From NCBI GenBank assembly GCA_035934385.1, contig DASYXY010000087.1:92180-156179 (forward strand): 64,000 nucleotides of DNA. Direction: 5' to 3'. Each line of letters opens with the position of its first letter. Within the stretch, counting starts at the first letter, position 1. Under the pieces are notes generated by a model. The model saw nothing but the letters and a program-made list of their open reading frames with translations. It was not told the DNA's origin and did not search any database. Origin of the DNA: CF-118 sp035934385. GTDB taxonomy: Bacteria; Chloroflexota; Dormibacteria; Dormibacterales; Dormibacteraceae. Positions 49,397 to 57,284 of the stretch are shown in pieces. The position numbers were made by a program, and so were the translations under genes.

Positions 49397-50415
49397 GCGT
49401 CACCCTCAACCGAGCCGGACTTACCCGCGACGCCTACAAGGGTGCAGCCACCACCCTTTGCGCCGGCTGCGGTCACAACTCCATCACCAACCACATGATC
49501 AAGGCGCTCTACGAGCTCGGCGTCGAGCCGCACATGCTGGCCAAGATGTCCGGCATCGGCTGCTCGTCGAAGACGCCGGCGTACTTCGTGGAGACAGCTC
49601 ACGGCTTCAACGGCGTGCACGGCCGCATGCCGGCGCTGACGACCGGCGCGCAACTGGCGAACCGGGAGCTCATCATGCTCGGCGTCTCCGGCGACGGCGA
49701 CACCGCGTCGATCGGGTTGGGCCAGTTCATGCACATGATCCGGCGCAACATCGACTGCACCTACATCATCGAAGACAACGGCACGTACGGCCTCACGAAA
49801 GGACAGTTCTCTGCGACCGCGGACCTTGGCTCGGTGCAGAAGAAGGGCTCGGTCAACACGTTCCAGCCCATCGACCCGTGCGCAGTGGCACTCGCCCTGG
49901 GCTGCTCGTTCGTTGCGCGTTCTTTCAGCGGCGACGGCAAGCAGGTGGTGCCTCTCATCAAGGCGGCGATCGCGCACCGCGGCACCGCGGTGCTCGACAT
50001 CATCTCGCCATGCGTGACGTTCAACGACCACGACGGCTCGACCAAGAGCTACAGCTGGGTCAAGGACCATGAAGAGTCGATCGCCGATGTCTCGTTCATC
50101 CCGTTCTTCGAAGAGGTGCAGGTGGATTACGAGCCCGGCACGGTGCGCGATGTCCAGCTTCACGACGGCTCTCACATCCTGTTGAAGAAGCTGGGCGAGG
50201 ACCACGATCCGCGCGACCGCCGGGCCGCGCAGCACGTCATCGACGAGGGCCGTGCTCACGGCCACCTGGTGACCGGGCTCCTCTACGTCGACCCAACCGC
50301 GGAGGATTTCGCCAGCACTGAGAAGATCCCAGCGACTCCGCTGAAAGACCTTGGCGAGAAGGACCTGCGGCTGTCGCGCGAGCAGTTCGAACAGTTCATC
50401 GCCGAGTTCGCCTGA
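49393..50415 (+). CDS. korB: 2-oxoacid:ferredoxin oxidoreductase beta, KorB type
   Basis: 340 residues. ThDP- and 4Fe-4S-binding subunit: C23 and C26 (LCAGCGHNS), C57 (GIGCSSKT) and a later Cys in SPCVTFNDHDG are candidate cluster ligands. The ThDP/Mg site is GDGDTASIG (100-108) through N129 (EDNGTYGLTKGQ). With korA it decarboxylates a 2-oxoacid, probably 2-oxoglutarate, and reduces ferredoxin. No ferredoxin gene is next to it. Its stop TGA overlaps a CTG that may start the next gene. Confidence 0.93.
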   Translation: MSVTLNRAGLTRDAYKGAATTLCAGCGHNSITNHMIKALYELGVEPHMLAKMSGIGCSSKTPAYFVETAHGFNGVHGRMPALTTGAQLANRELIMLGVSGDGDTASIGLGQFMHMIRRNIDCTYIIEDNGTYGLTKGQFSATADLGSVQKKGSVNTFQPIDPCAVALALGCSFVARSFSGDGKQVVPLIKAAIAHRGTAVLDIISPCVTFNDHDGSTKSYSWVKDHEESIADVSFIPFFEEVQVDYEPGTVRDVQLHDGSHILLKKLGEDHDPRDRRAAQHVIDEGRAHGHLVTGLLYVDPTAEDFASTEKIPATPLKDLGEKDLRLSREQFEQFIAEFA

Positions 50416-50492
50416 GCACCGCGGCCCAACCCAAATCCGTTGAAGCCGAGCTAGCCAAAGGAACGCGCCTCGTCGCGCGTCGCGACCCGGCG

Positions 50493-51044
50493 ATGGCCAG
50501 GCTGATCAAAAGGGTGGGCAAGCTCGACCTGCGAGGTCCGAACGAGGACCCGTTCGCGGCACTGGTGCGCTCGATCATGTACCAGCAGCTGGCCGGTGCG
50601 GCCGCGACCGCGATCCACACCAGGTTCCTCGGCCTGTTCCCGAAAGGACTGTCGCCTCGTGCGGTGCTCGCGCTCAAGGACGGAACGATGCGGGCCGTCG
50701 GCGTCAGCGGCCCCAAGCAGGCCGCGATCGTCGACCTCGCGACCAAGGTCGCAGACGGGACCGTGCCGCTCGAGGACGCCGACACGCTGTCCGACGACGA
50801 CCTGGTGGCCAGGCTCGTGCAGGTCCGTGGCATCGGCCCGTGGACCGCCGAGATGTTCTTGATGTTCCAGCTGCGCCGGATGGACGTTTGGCCCGTCGAT
50901 GACTACGGCGTCCGCAAGGGCTGGGCGATGACGCACCGGCTGAAGGAGCCGCCCGCGCCGAAGGCGCTCAAGGCTGAGGGCGAGAAGTTCAGGCCCTACC
51001 GGTCGGTCGCGGCGTGGTACTGCTGGCGCGCCATCGACGGCTAG
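50493..51044 (+). CDS. HhH-GPD DNA glycosylase (3-methyladenine type)
   Basis: 183 residues from ATG 50493. Compact AlkA-C-terminal type: FAALVRSIMYQQLAGAAATAIHTR, hairpin VRGIGPWTAEMFLMFQL and catalytic Asp region VWPVDDYGVRKG with the Asp present. The frame stays open 27 codons further back to CTG 50412, which overlaps the korB stop as CTGA. That segment (STAAQPKSVEAELAKGTRLVARRDP) reads like the usual N-terminal part of these glycosylases, so ATG 50493 probably truncates the protein. It removes alkylated bases. Overlaps the convergent APH gene by 4 bp. Confidence 0.87.
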   Translation: MARLIKRVGKLDLRGPNEDPFAALVRSIMYQQLAGAAATAIHTRFLGLFPKGLSPRAVLALKDGTMRAVGVSGPKQAAIVDLATKVADGTVPLEDADTLSDDDLVARLVQVRGIGPWTAEMFLMFQLRRMDVWPVDDYGVRKGWAMTHRLKEPPAPKALKAEGEKFRPYRSVAAWYCWRAIDG

Positions 51045-51700
51045 CGTCGAGAGTAGCTTCGGCGCAGGCGTTCGATCTCGCGCTCGGTCATCGGCGGAGC
51101 GCCATACGCGTCGAGAAATGTCTGGGCGTAACCCGGGCCGAAGTTGTAGTGCAGGCTCCAGATGGCTGCTGCGAAGTCGATGCGCGGCGATTCGACACGC
51201 GCGCGACCCACGTCGACAAGAGCTGAAAGGCGGTCGTTCTCGACCAGGACGTTGGGCGAACAGTAGTCGCCGTGCACCAGAACCTCGCCACGCTCAGGCG
51301 GTCCTCCGAATGGGCAGTTGGTGGCGTCGACCGAGTGCAGCTCGCGCAGGATCGCGCCGAGCCGCTTCGCGGTCGTCACGCCGTCCCAGGTGATCGTCCT
51401 GTCATTCATCGGCACGCCTCGCACCGCTTGGGTCAACAGCCAGTCGTCGCCGAAGCCGTGAAACAGGCCGATCAGCTCCGGCACAGGCCACCGTCCCTTC
51501 AGCCACTCGAGACGGTCGCGCTCGTCTTCGAGATGGGCGGCCCGCTTCACGTAGATGGATTTCGAGTCGCCTTCGAGCCGCCAGACAGTGCCTGCCCAGC
51601 TCATCCACGCGAACTCATGGCGGATCTCCCCGCCGCCGAGGGCCGCGCGCGCCGCGGCGGCCACGTCATCGGGCAGCCGCATCCCGGTCGAGGGCTCCAT
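51041..51700 (-). CDS. APH-fold phosphotransferase (aminoglycoside/choline kinase-like)
   Basis: 219 residues. Catalytic loop VLVHGDYCSPNVLV with the HGD and N, followed by LVDVGRARV in place of the usual DFD/DFG metal motif, leaving one Asp. The nucleotide Lys is probably in SIYVKRAAHLEDERDRLEWL. It is shorter than typical aminoglycoside kinases (about 260). The substrate is unknown and no resistance claim is justified. It is 25 bp divergent from the M3 peptidase. Confidence 0.75.
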   Translation of the reverse strand: MEPSTGMRLPDDVAAAARAALGGGEIRHEFAWMSWAGTVWRLEGDSKSIYVKRAAHLEDERDRLEWLKGRWPVPELIGLFHGFGDDWLLTQAVRGVPMNDRTITWDGVTTAKRLGAILRELHSVDATNCPFGGPPERGEVLVHGDYCSPNVLVENDRLSALVDVGRARVESPRIDFAAAIWSLHYNFGPGYAQTFLDAYGAPPMTEREIERLRRSYSRR

Positions 51701-51725
51701 CGAAATAGCTTTACCATCGGCGGGG

Positions 51726-53432
51726 GTGGCCGTGAACTTTCTCTTGCCGGATTCGGCCGACGCTTTCCGCGAAGCGACGTGGACCGATATCGAGCCCTAC
51801 TACCGGGAACTTGCGGCGCGTCCTATTGCGGAGGACACCGTCGAGCAGTGGCTGGCCGACTGGTCTGAGCTGGAATCGCTCATCTCTGAGGCATCGACGC
51901 TCGCGTACTTCGCCTACACGTGCAACACAGCCGACTCTTCCGCCGAGGCCGCGCAGCTGAGGTTTGGCAGCGAGATCGAACCGAAGATGATGCAGCAGGC
52001 GTCCGCGCTGCAGAAGCGGCTGGTGGAGCTCGGGTATGACCGGCCCGGCCTGAAAACCACGGTCGAGCGGTTCCGCAACCAGATCGAGCTGTTCCGCGAC
52101 GACAACGTCCAGCTCTTCTCCAACCTGTCGAAGCTCGAGACGGAATGGTCGAAGGTCAACGGGGCGATGACGGTCGACTGGGATGGCGAGCAGAAGACTC
52201 CGCCACAGCTGCTCCCGTACCTGGAGTCACCCGACCGTGAGGTGCGCGAGCGTGCTTTCAAGCTGCGTGCGCAGCCATACCTCGAGCAGCGCGACACGCT
52301 TGCCGGAATCTTCAACCAGATGCTGGTTGCGCGCCAGCAGGTCGGACGCAACGCCGGTTTCGCCAACTACCGCGATTTCGTGCACCGCGAGAAGAATCGC
52401 TTCGACTACACGACCGACGACTGCTTGCGTTTCCACGAAGCCGTCGAGGAGACGATGCGCCCGGCTACTGCGCGCATCCTCGAACGGCGAAAGCGCGAGA
52501 TGCAACTCGGCGAGCTGCGACCCTGGGACGTCACGGTCGACCCGCTAGGTCGCGCTCCGCTGCGGCCGTTCAGCGACGTACGCGAATTCATCGAGCGCAC
52601 GTCAGACGTGGTCGCGAACGTCGACCCGGACTTTCGCGGCTACATCAACTCGATGGCTGCCGCCGGCCTGCTGGACCTGGAAAACCGCAAGGGCAAGGCT
52701 CCGGGCGGGTACTCGGCAACACTCAACGACCGGAAGATGCCATTGATCTTCATGAACGCGGTAGGCATCGATGACGACGTCAAGACGTTGCTCCACGAAT
52801 CGGGTCACGCATTCCACGGCTTCGAAGCGTCGAAGCTGCCGCTGCTATTTCAGCGTCACCCAGGATCGGAGATGGCCGAGGTCGCATCCATGAGCATGGA
52901 GCTGCTGTCGGCGCCGTACATCAGCTCTGAAAAGGGCGGCTACTACTCCGACGACGACGCCCGGAGGTCGCTCCGGGAGCTGCTCGAGGGTGTGATCCTC
53001 TTCTTCCCACACTGCGCCTCAGTCGACGCCTTCCAGCACTGGATCTACACCGAGGACGCCGGCGCTGACTCGGACGCAAGAGACCGGAAGTGGCTCGAGC
53101 TGCGGCGGCGGTTCGAGAGCGAGAGCGTTGACTGGGGCGGACTCGACCGCGAACGCATCGCGCGCTGGTACCAGCAACCGCACTTCTTCGCGAACCCGTT
53201 CTACTACATCGAGTACGGCATCGCCCAGCTCGGAGCCCTGCAGGTGTGGCGCAACAGCCTGCACGATCCGGTGAACGCCGTCCGCAACTACCGCGGAGCG
53301 CTTGCGCTCGGCGCGACCGAGCGCCTGCCGGACCTCTACGGCGCCGCGGGTGCGCGCCTCATCTTCGACTCGGCGGGAATGCAGGAACTGGCGTCCGTCG
53401 TCGAGGAGCAGCTGGACAAGCTTTACGACTAG
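51726..53432 (+). CDS. M3-family oligoendopeptidase (PepF-like)
   Basis: 568 residues from GTG 51726; GTG 51732 is also possible. The zinc motif is HESGHAFH with H357, E358 and H361, and the third ligand Glu is in EMAEVASMSMELL downstream. The N-terminal helical cap includes NVQLFSNLSKLETEW. The C-terminal FFANPFYYIEYGIAQLGALQVW is typical of PepF/M3B. It hydrolyses oligopeptides in the cytoplasm. Full length, with no signal peptide. Ends 13 bp before the convergent glycosylase. Confidence 0.92.
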   Translation: MAVNFLLPDSADAFREATWTDIEPYYRELAARPIAEDTVEQWLADWSELESLISEASTLAYFAYTCNTADSSAEAAQLRFGSEIEPKMMQQASALQKRLVELGYDRPGLKTTVERFRNQIELFRDDNVQLFSNLSKLETEWSKVNGAMTVDWDGEQKTPPQLLPYLESPDREVRERAFKLRAQPYLEQRDTLAGIFNQMLVARQQVGRNAGFANYRDFVHREKNRFDYTTDDCLRFHEAVEETMRPATARILERRKREMQLGELRPWDVTVDPLGRAPLRPFSDVREFIERTSDVVANVDPDFRGYINSMAAAGLLDLENRKGKAPGGYSATLNDRKMPLIFMNAVGIDDDVKTLLHESGHAFHGFEASKLPLLFQRHPGSEMAEVASMSMELLSAPYISSEKGGYYSDDDARRSLRELLEGVILFFPHCASVDAFQHWIYTEDAGADSDARDRKWLELRRRFESESVDWGGLDRERIARWYQQPHFFANPFYYIEYGIAQLGALQVWRNSLHDPVNAVRNYRGALALGATERLPDLYGAAGARLIFDSAGMQELASVVEEQLDKLYD

Positions 53433-53445
53433 AGGCGCCGCTGCG

Positions 53446-54255
53446 TCAGCTGCGGGTGATGTCTCGCAGCGGCATTCGGGGACCGAAACGCGGAGCCGAC
53501 GCGCCCATCAGCATGAGCAGCCTCAGCACCCTCGCGCGATGTGGGCGGAAGGGTTCCAGGAGCTCGAGCATCCTCTCGTCGGTGGAGCGGGGCGTACCGT
53601 CGAACGCATTGCCGACCATGTGCGGCAGGTGGTAGTCGCCGACCGGCACGGCGTCGGCGTCGCCCAGGGCCACGAGCGCGATCTTGGCAGCGGTCCAGGG
53701 ACCGACGCCAGGAAATGCCTGCAGTCGCTGCCATGCGTCGGGCAGCGACATCGTGGTCGTTTCCTCCAGGCGCCGGGCGCTCCGGGCCGCGCCGATCAGG
53801 AGGTCGGCGCGCCGCCGTTCGATGCCGAATCGATGGAACGCCCAGTACGGAGTGGCGGCGATCACCGCCGCCGCCGGCGCGACGCGCAGATTCGCCGGCC
53901 CTGGCGCGACGGTGCCCAGCTCGTAGACGAGCTTTCTGTATGACTCGTGCGCCGCGTCCGTCGCCACCTTCTGACCGATCACCGTGGGCACGAGCACCTC
54001 GAACACCGCGCGGGTCTTAGGAATCCGCAGGCCCGGATGGCGTCGCTTGGCGTCGGCGAGGGCAGGCACGCTTGGCTGGAAGGTCGAGTCGTCGTCCTCT
54101 TCCCCGCACATCGCGGGCGCGTTCTCGGCAGCCCACGCCGCGCCAGGGCCCCACGCATCGACGTCGACCATGTCTTCCGACATCACCAGGCGCACGGTTG
54201 CAGGTCCGTGCGGCGTGTGAGTGGCGCGCCACACCTCGCCCCCGCGCATGCGCAT
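53446..54255 (-). CDS. AlkA-like HhH-GPD DNA glycosylase
   Basis: 269 residues from ATG 54255. The HhH domain has TVIGQKVATDAAHESYRKLV, hairpin FPGVGPWTAAKIALVAL and the catalytic Asp in VPVGDYHLPHMV, so it should be active on alkylated bases. The reading frame continues upstream for 34 codons to an ATT at 54357 with no ATG, GTG or TTG. That part (FRPHKPLNLALTLSVIGPGPS) looks like the normal N-terminal beta strand of the family, so the real start is upstream and non-canonical, or a base has changed. It follows the histidine kinase at 54347. Confidence 0.83.
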   Translation of the reverse strand: MRMRGGEVWRATHTPHGPATVRLVMSEDMVDVDAWGPGAAWAAENAPAMCGEEDDDSTFQPSVPALADAKRRHPGLRIPKTRAVFEVLVPTVIGQKVATDAAHESYRKLVYELGTVAPGPANLRVAPAAAVIAATPYWAFHRFGIERRRADLLIGAARSARRLEETTTMSLPDAWQRLQAFPGVGPWTAAKIALVALGDADAVPVGDYHLPHMVGNAFDGTPRSTDERMLELLEPFRPHRARVLRLLMLMGASAPRFGPRMPLRDITRS

Positions 54256-54346
54256 CGACGGGCCTGGCCCGATGACGCTGAGGGTCAGCGCGAGGTTGAG
54301 AGGCTTGTGCGGCCGGAACCGCGACCGAACATCGGGCGCGGAATCG

Positions 54347-56089
54347 TCAGTCGGAATTCAGTGGGATCTCCAACGTGAAGGTGCTGCCCTTCGCGGGCTC
54401 GGATTCGACCGTGAGGTCTCCATCATGCATGCGCGCGATCTCGCGCGAAAGCCACAGGCCCAGGCCGGCGCCCGCCGTGTGAGCGGTCGCCGCGGACTCG
54501 ATGCGTCCGAAGCGCTTGAACAGGTTGCCCTGGTCCTCCCTCTCGATGCCGATGCCTTTGTCCGTCACTGCCACACGCGCGTGATCGCTTTGGCGGGAGA
54601 CCGTGATCGCGATCGGCGTGCCTGGCGGCGAGTACTTGACCGCGTTGCTCACCAGGTTGCGGACCACGATCTGCAGCCGGTCCGGATCCACGTCCGCCCA
54701 CAGGGGCTCCGGCGGAAGTTCGATGTCAAGCTCGTGGTCAAACACCAGCGGGCCGAGGTTCTTGACGGCGTCCTCGGTGAGACCTGCGATGTCGCTGCGC
54801 TCCTTTTTCAGCGCGAGACGCCCGTCCTCGAGCCGCGACGTCTCGATCATCTGCTCGAGCATGGAGTTGACCTCGTCGGCCTTGGCGACAAGCAGCGGGA
54901 CCACCGCGGCCGCCTTCGGCGACACGTCGCCAAGCGATCCTGCCGCGATCATCGTGAGGTAACCCTTGATGACGGTCATCGGCCCGCGAAGCTCGTGCGA
55001 GGCGAAGTCCAGGAAGTCTGTCTTTGCCTTTTCGAGGGCAGCGATTCGGCCGGTCAGCGATACCCGGTCAAGACCCGCAGTGATGCTGACCGCGAAGCCG
55101 CGCAGGCGCGAGATCTCCCACTCGCCGAACAACGGTGTGAAAGGTCCGGCCAGGATCGTCATCGTGCCGTGGCCGTGTGCCAGGTCGAGCGGGATGCGCA
55201 GCATGGAGCTCGCGACGGTCGGCCCCGCGGCCATCCGGGCAGCCTCTTGCTGAGTCAGGCCGTGCGTCGCGAGGATGGCGCCGTCTGAGTCCACGATGAA
55301 GCCGGCAGGGGCGCCCACCATGCGCGCGCTGCCGGCCAGTGCGCGTGCAGCGAGGGTGGCGCGGTCGGGGCTGTACAGCAGCAGCTCATGCAGCGCGCTT
55401 CGGAGCTCGTCTTCCTCCGGACGGCTCCAGATCTGGCGCAACCACAGCGGCGGCGCGAAGCTCGCGTACATCAGCGGCACGATGACGAGGACGATGATGT
55501 CGGTGACGACGACGGCGGTCGGGCTCTGCAGCGCCGGCCCGGCCACCGTTGCGGCGACGATCAGCGCCACCAGTCCGGCGTAGCCGAGGCTGAGCGAGCG
55601 AAGCCGTGAACCCTCCACCGACGGCCGGCCGAGCGAGGCGCGGGCGAGCCGGTATATGGGCTCAATCACACAGAGCACCCACGTGACGACGATCAGGCCG
55701 ACAGCCACGAGCTGGAATGTCGAGCGCTGCGCTTGAGGATTGGAGGACAGGTTGGCGGCCACGCCGACGATCGCCACCAGCGCCGTCCAGGCGGTGATGG
55801 CGGCGGCCAGCCGCGGGCCGAGCGGGATGAGCGAGTTCCGGAACATCAGAAGCGCGTACCCGGACAGCACGAACAAGAGCAGGGCCAGGTCGGTGATGAG
55901 CTGGGCGGGCAGGCTGAGAAGCGCACCCACGGGAGCAAGAACCGCCAGGGATGAGAGCGAAACCAGGGCCACCACCAGCCACCGCCGCTGGCGGTCGCGG
56001 TGCCGGATCCAGTCCGCCAGCGTGAAGAGGGCAAGGGCGACGAAGGCGACCTGGACAGCGACGTCCAGGATCCGCAGGACCACGGTCAT
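54347..56089 (-). CDS. Membrane sensor histidine kinase
   Basis: 580 residues. The N-terminal 230 residues have seven hydrophobic helices in the style of 7TM/HisKA_7TM sensors (VAFVALALFTLADWI, LVVALVSLSSLAVLAPVGALL and others). A GAF-like region follows (about 245-345; APAGFIVDSDGAILATHG). HisKA: FASHELRGPMTVIKGY with H365. HATPase: RNLVSNAVKYSPPG (N), TDKGIGIERED (G1), GAGLGLWLSREIA (G2). No response regulator is adjacent, so it is an orphan here. Its end overlaps the upstream extension of the glycosylase gene. Confidence 0.9.
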   Translation of the reverse strand: MTVVLRILDVAVQVAFVALALFTLADWIRHRDRQRRWLVVALVSLSSLAVLAPVGALLSLPAQLITDLALLLFVLSGYALLMFRNSLIPLGPRLAAAITAWTALVAIVGVAANLSSNPQAQRSTFQLVAVGLIVVTWVLCVIEPIYRLARASLGRPSVEGSRLRSLSLGYAGLVALIVAATVAGPALQSPTAVVVTDIIVLVIVPLMYASFAPPLWLRQIWSRPEEDELRSALHELLLYSPDRATLAARALAGSARMVGAPAGFIVDSDGAILATHGLTQQEAARMAAGPTVASSMLRIPLDLAHGHGTMTILAGPFTPLFGEWEISRLRGFAVSITAGLDRVSLTGRIAALEKAKTDFLDFASHELRGPMTVIKGYLTMIAAGSLGDVSPKAAAVVPLLVAKADEVNSMLEQMIETSRLEDGRLALKKERSDIAGLTEDAVKNLGPLVFDHELDIELPPEPLWADVDPDRLQIVVRNLVSNAVKYSPPGTPIAITVSRQSDHARVAVTDKGIGIEREDQGNLFKRFGRIESAATAHTAGAGLGLWLSREIARMHDGDLTVESEPAKGSTFTLEIPLNSD

Positions 56090-56140
56090 CCGCAGGAGCT
56101 TACTTCACCGACGACATTTCAAAGACAATTAGGTAAGCGA

Positions 56141-56734
56141 ATGAGCCGCGCGAGCCGCCAGATCAGCGACGCGCAACGCGCAGTTCGCGACGCCGTTGTC
56201 GGCGACGTCGATCGAGTGGCCGAGATCAAGGTGCGCAACTGGGCCGACACGTACGGGCCCCTGGTGCCGCCTGAAGCGCTGCATCCCTTTCTCGACCACG
56301 ACATGTCGGTGGCGCAGCTGCGCGGGCTCGTCGATTCACCTGACACGTTGCTGCTCGTCGGGCCGAACACGGGGACTGTCCAGGGGTTCGCGCTCACATA
56401 CATGGCGCAACCACCCGAGCCCTGGCTCGAGTCGCTGCACGTGATGCGGGAAGAAAGGGGACGCGGGTTGGGCAAGCTGCTGCTCCGCGAGACCGCGAGG
56501 CGCCTCGAGGCCGCGGGCTACCGCAGCGTGAGCCTGGGCGTGATCCTTGGCAACGAAAACGCAGCGCGCTTCTACGAGCGCCTCGGCGGTGTCCGGGTGC
56601 GCGTCGAGCCGGTGGACTTTGCTGACGGCGTGGAGCACACCGTGTGGCGTTGGCCGAACCTCACGCGGTTGCTCGTCGACGCGCCTCGCAAGAGATTGGC
56701 TGGGGAGGAAGGATTCGAACCTTCAACCTTCTGA
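56141..56734 (+). CDS. GNAT acetyltransferase whose 3' end is antisense to tRNA-Gln
   Basis: 197 residues from ATG 56141, with AGGTAAG just upstream. GNAT core: VGDVDRVAEIKVRNWADTY, LESLHVMREERGRGLGKLLLRE (motif A) and LGVILGNENAARFYERLGG (motif B). The fold is complete by about residue 180. The last 12 codons (ending EEGFEPSTF) read through the opposite strand of the tRNA gene, so this tail is imposed by the tRNA sequence. The substrate is unknown. Confidence 0.82.
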   Translation: MSRASRQISDAQRAVRDAVVGDVDRVAEIKVRNWADTYGPLVPPEALHPFLDHDMSVAQLRGLVDSPDTLLLVGPNTGTVQGFALTYMAQPPEPWLESLHVMREERGRGLGKLLLRETARRLEAAGYRSVSLGVILGNENAARFYERLGGVRVRVEPVDFADGVEHTVWRWPNLTRLLVDAPRKRLAGEEGFEPSTF

Positions 56735-56771
56735 TCCAGAGTCAGCTGCGCTACCGTTGCGCCACTCCCCA
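56697..56771 (-). tRNA. tRNA-Gln (anticodon CUG)
   Basis: The 5' acceptor TGGGGAG pairs with CTCCCCA; discriminator G and an encoded CCA follow (56699-56697). The D arm has GGCGCAACGGTAGCGC and the anticodon loop is CTCTGGA with CTG at positions 34-36. The T arm contains GGTTCGAATCC. It decodes CAG. It overlaps the 3' end of the GNAT gene on the other strand by 38 nt. Confidence 0.95.
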
Positions 56772-56858
56772 ACTCGGCTGCGGTCGAGGACCCGCCACGG
56801 CGGCACGCCGAGAGAGCGCCCTATTCTAAGCAGCCCCCGGCGACTGGGCCCTTGTCGC

Positions 56859-57218
56859 CTACTTGTGACTTGTCGGGCCTAGCTCCAGCGATCGAGACGA
56901 GCGCTCGACGTACAGCGGCGGCGTGCCCATCAGGCGGTCGAAAAGGTCCTCGAGGATCACCTTGGCCTGGTAAAGGTTGACGGCCCATCCGACCCCGAAA
57001 ACCCGGTCGCTGAACAGCTGGTCGGACTCGGGATTCCAGTAGGCGGCCCGAATGCGTTCCCAGGTGGGAGGGCGGAAGTCGTAGGGTACGAGTCCGAACA
57101 CGCGCCCATGCCACGTACGCTCGGCCTCGGGCTTCGCCAGCTCGGTCGCCACGGCGGCCACGACGAGCCCGACCACCACAAGCCGAGCCGCACGCCGGAT
57201 TCCGCGCACAGCCCCCAT
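56859..57218 (-). CDS. DUF5808-like membrane-anchored protein
   Basis: 119 residues. One N-terminal membrane helix or signal anchor (AARLVVVGLVVAAVATELAK) is followed by a conserved soluble part: WHGRVFGLVPYDFRPPTWERI, YWNPESDQLFSDRVFGVGWAVNLY. That pattern is the DUF5808 domain as I recall it, of unknown function. The C-terminus continues ILEDLFDRLMGTPPLYVERSS. It is divergent from YvcK by 66 bp. Confidence 0.65.
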   Translation of the reverse strand: MGAVRGIRRAARLVVVGLVVAAVATELAKPEAERTWHGRVFGLVPYDFRPPTWERIRAAYWNPESDQLFSDRVFGVGWAVNLYQAKVILEDLFDRLMGTPPLYVERSSRSLELGPTSHK

Positions 57219-57284
57219 ACTTCAAGGAGAGCGTAGCCCACGGTAACCGTGCACGTCCTGATCACGTTGAGGCAAACGGTGTAG

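Noticed and set aside
51041..51700. Antibiotic resistance kinase
   Set aside because: The APH fold alone does not show the substrate; the protein is short and the metal motif is atypical.
56644..56829. Frame encoding GWGGRIRTFNLLIQS on the plus strand
   Set aside because: It is the antisense of tRNA-Gln, a well-known artefact; the codons reflect tRNA arms, not protein.
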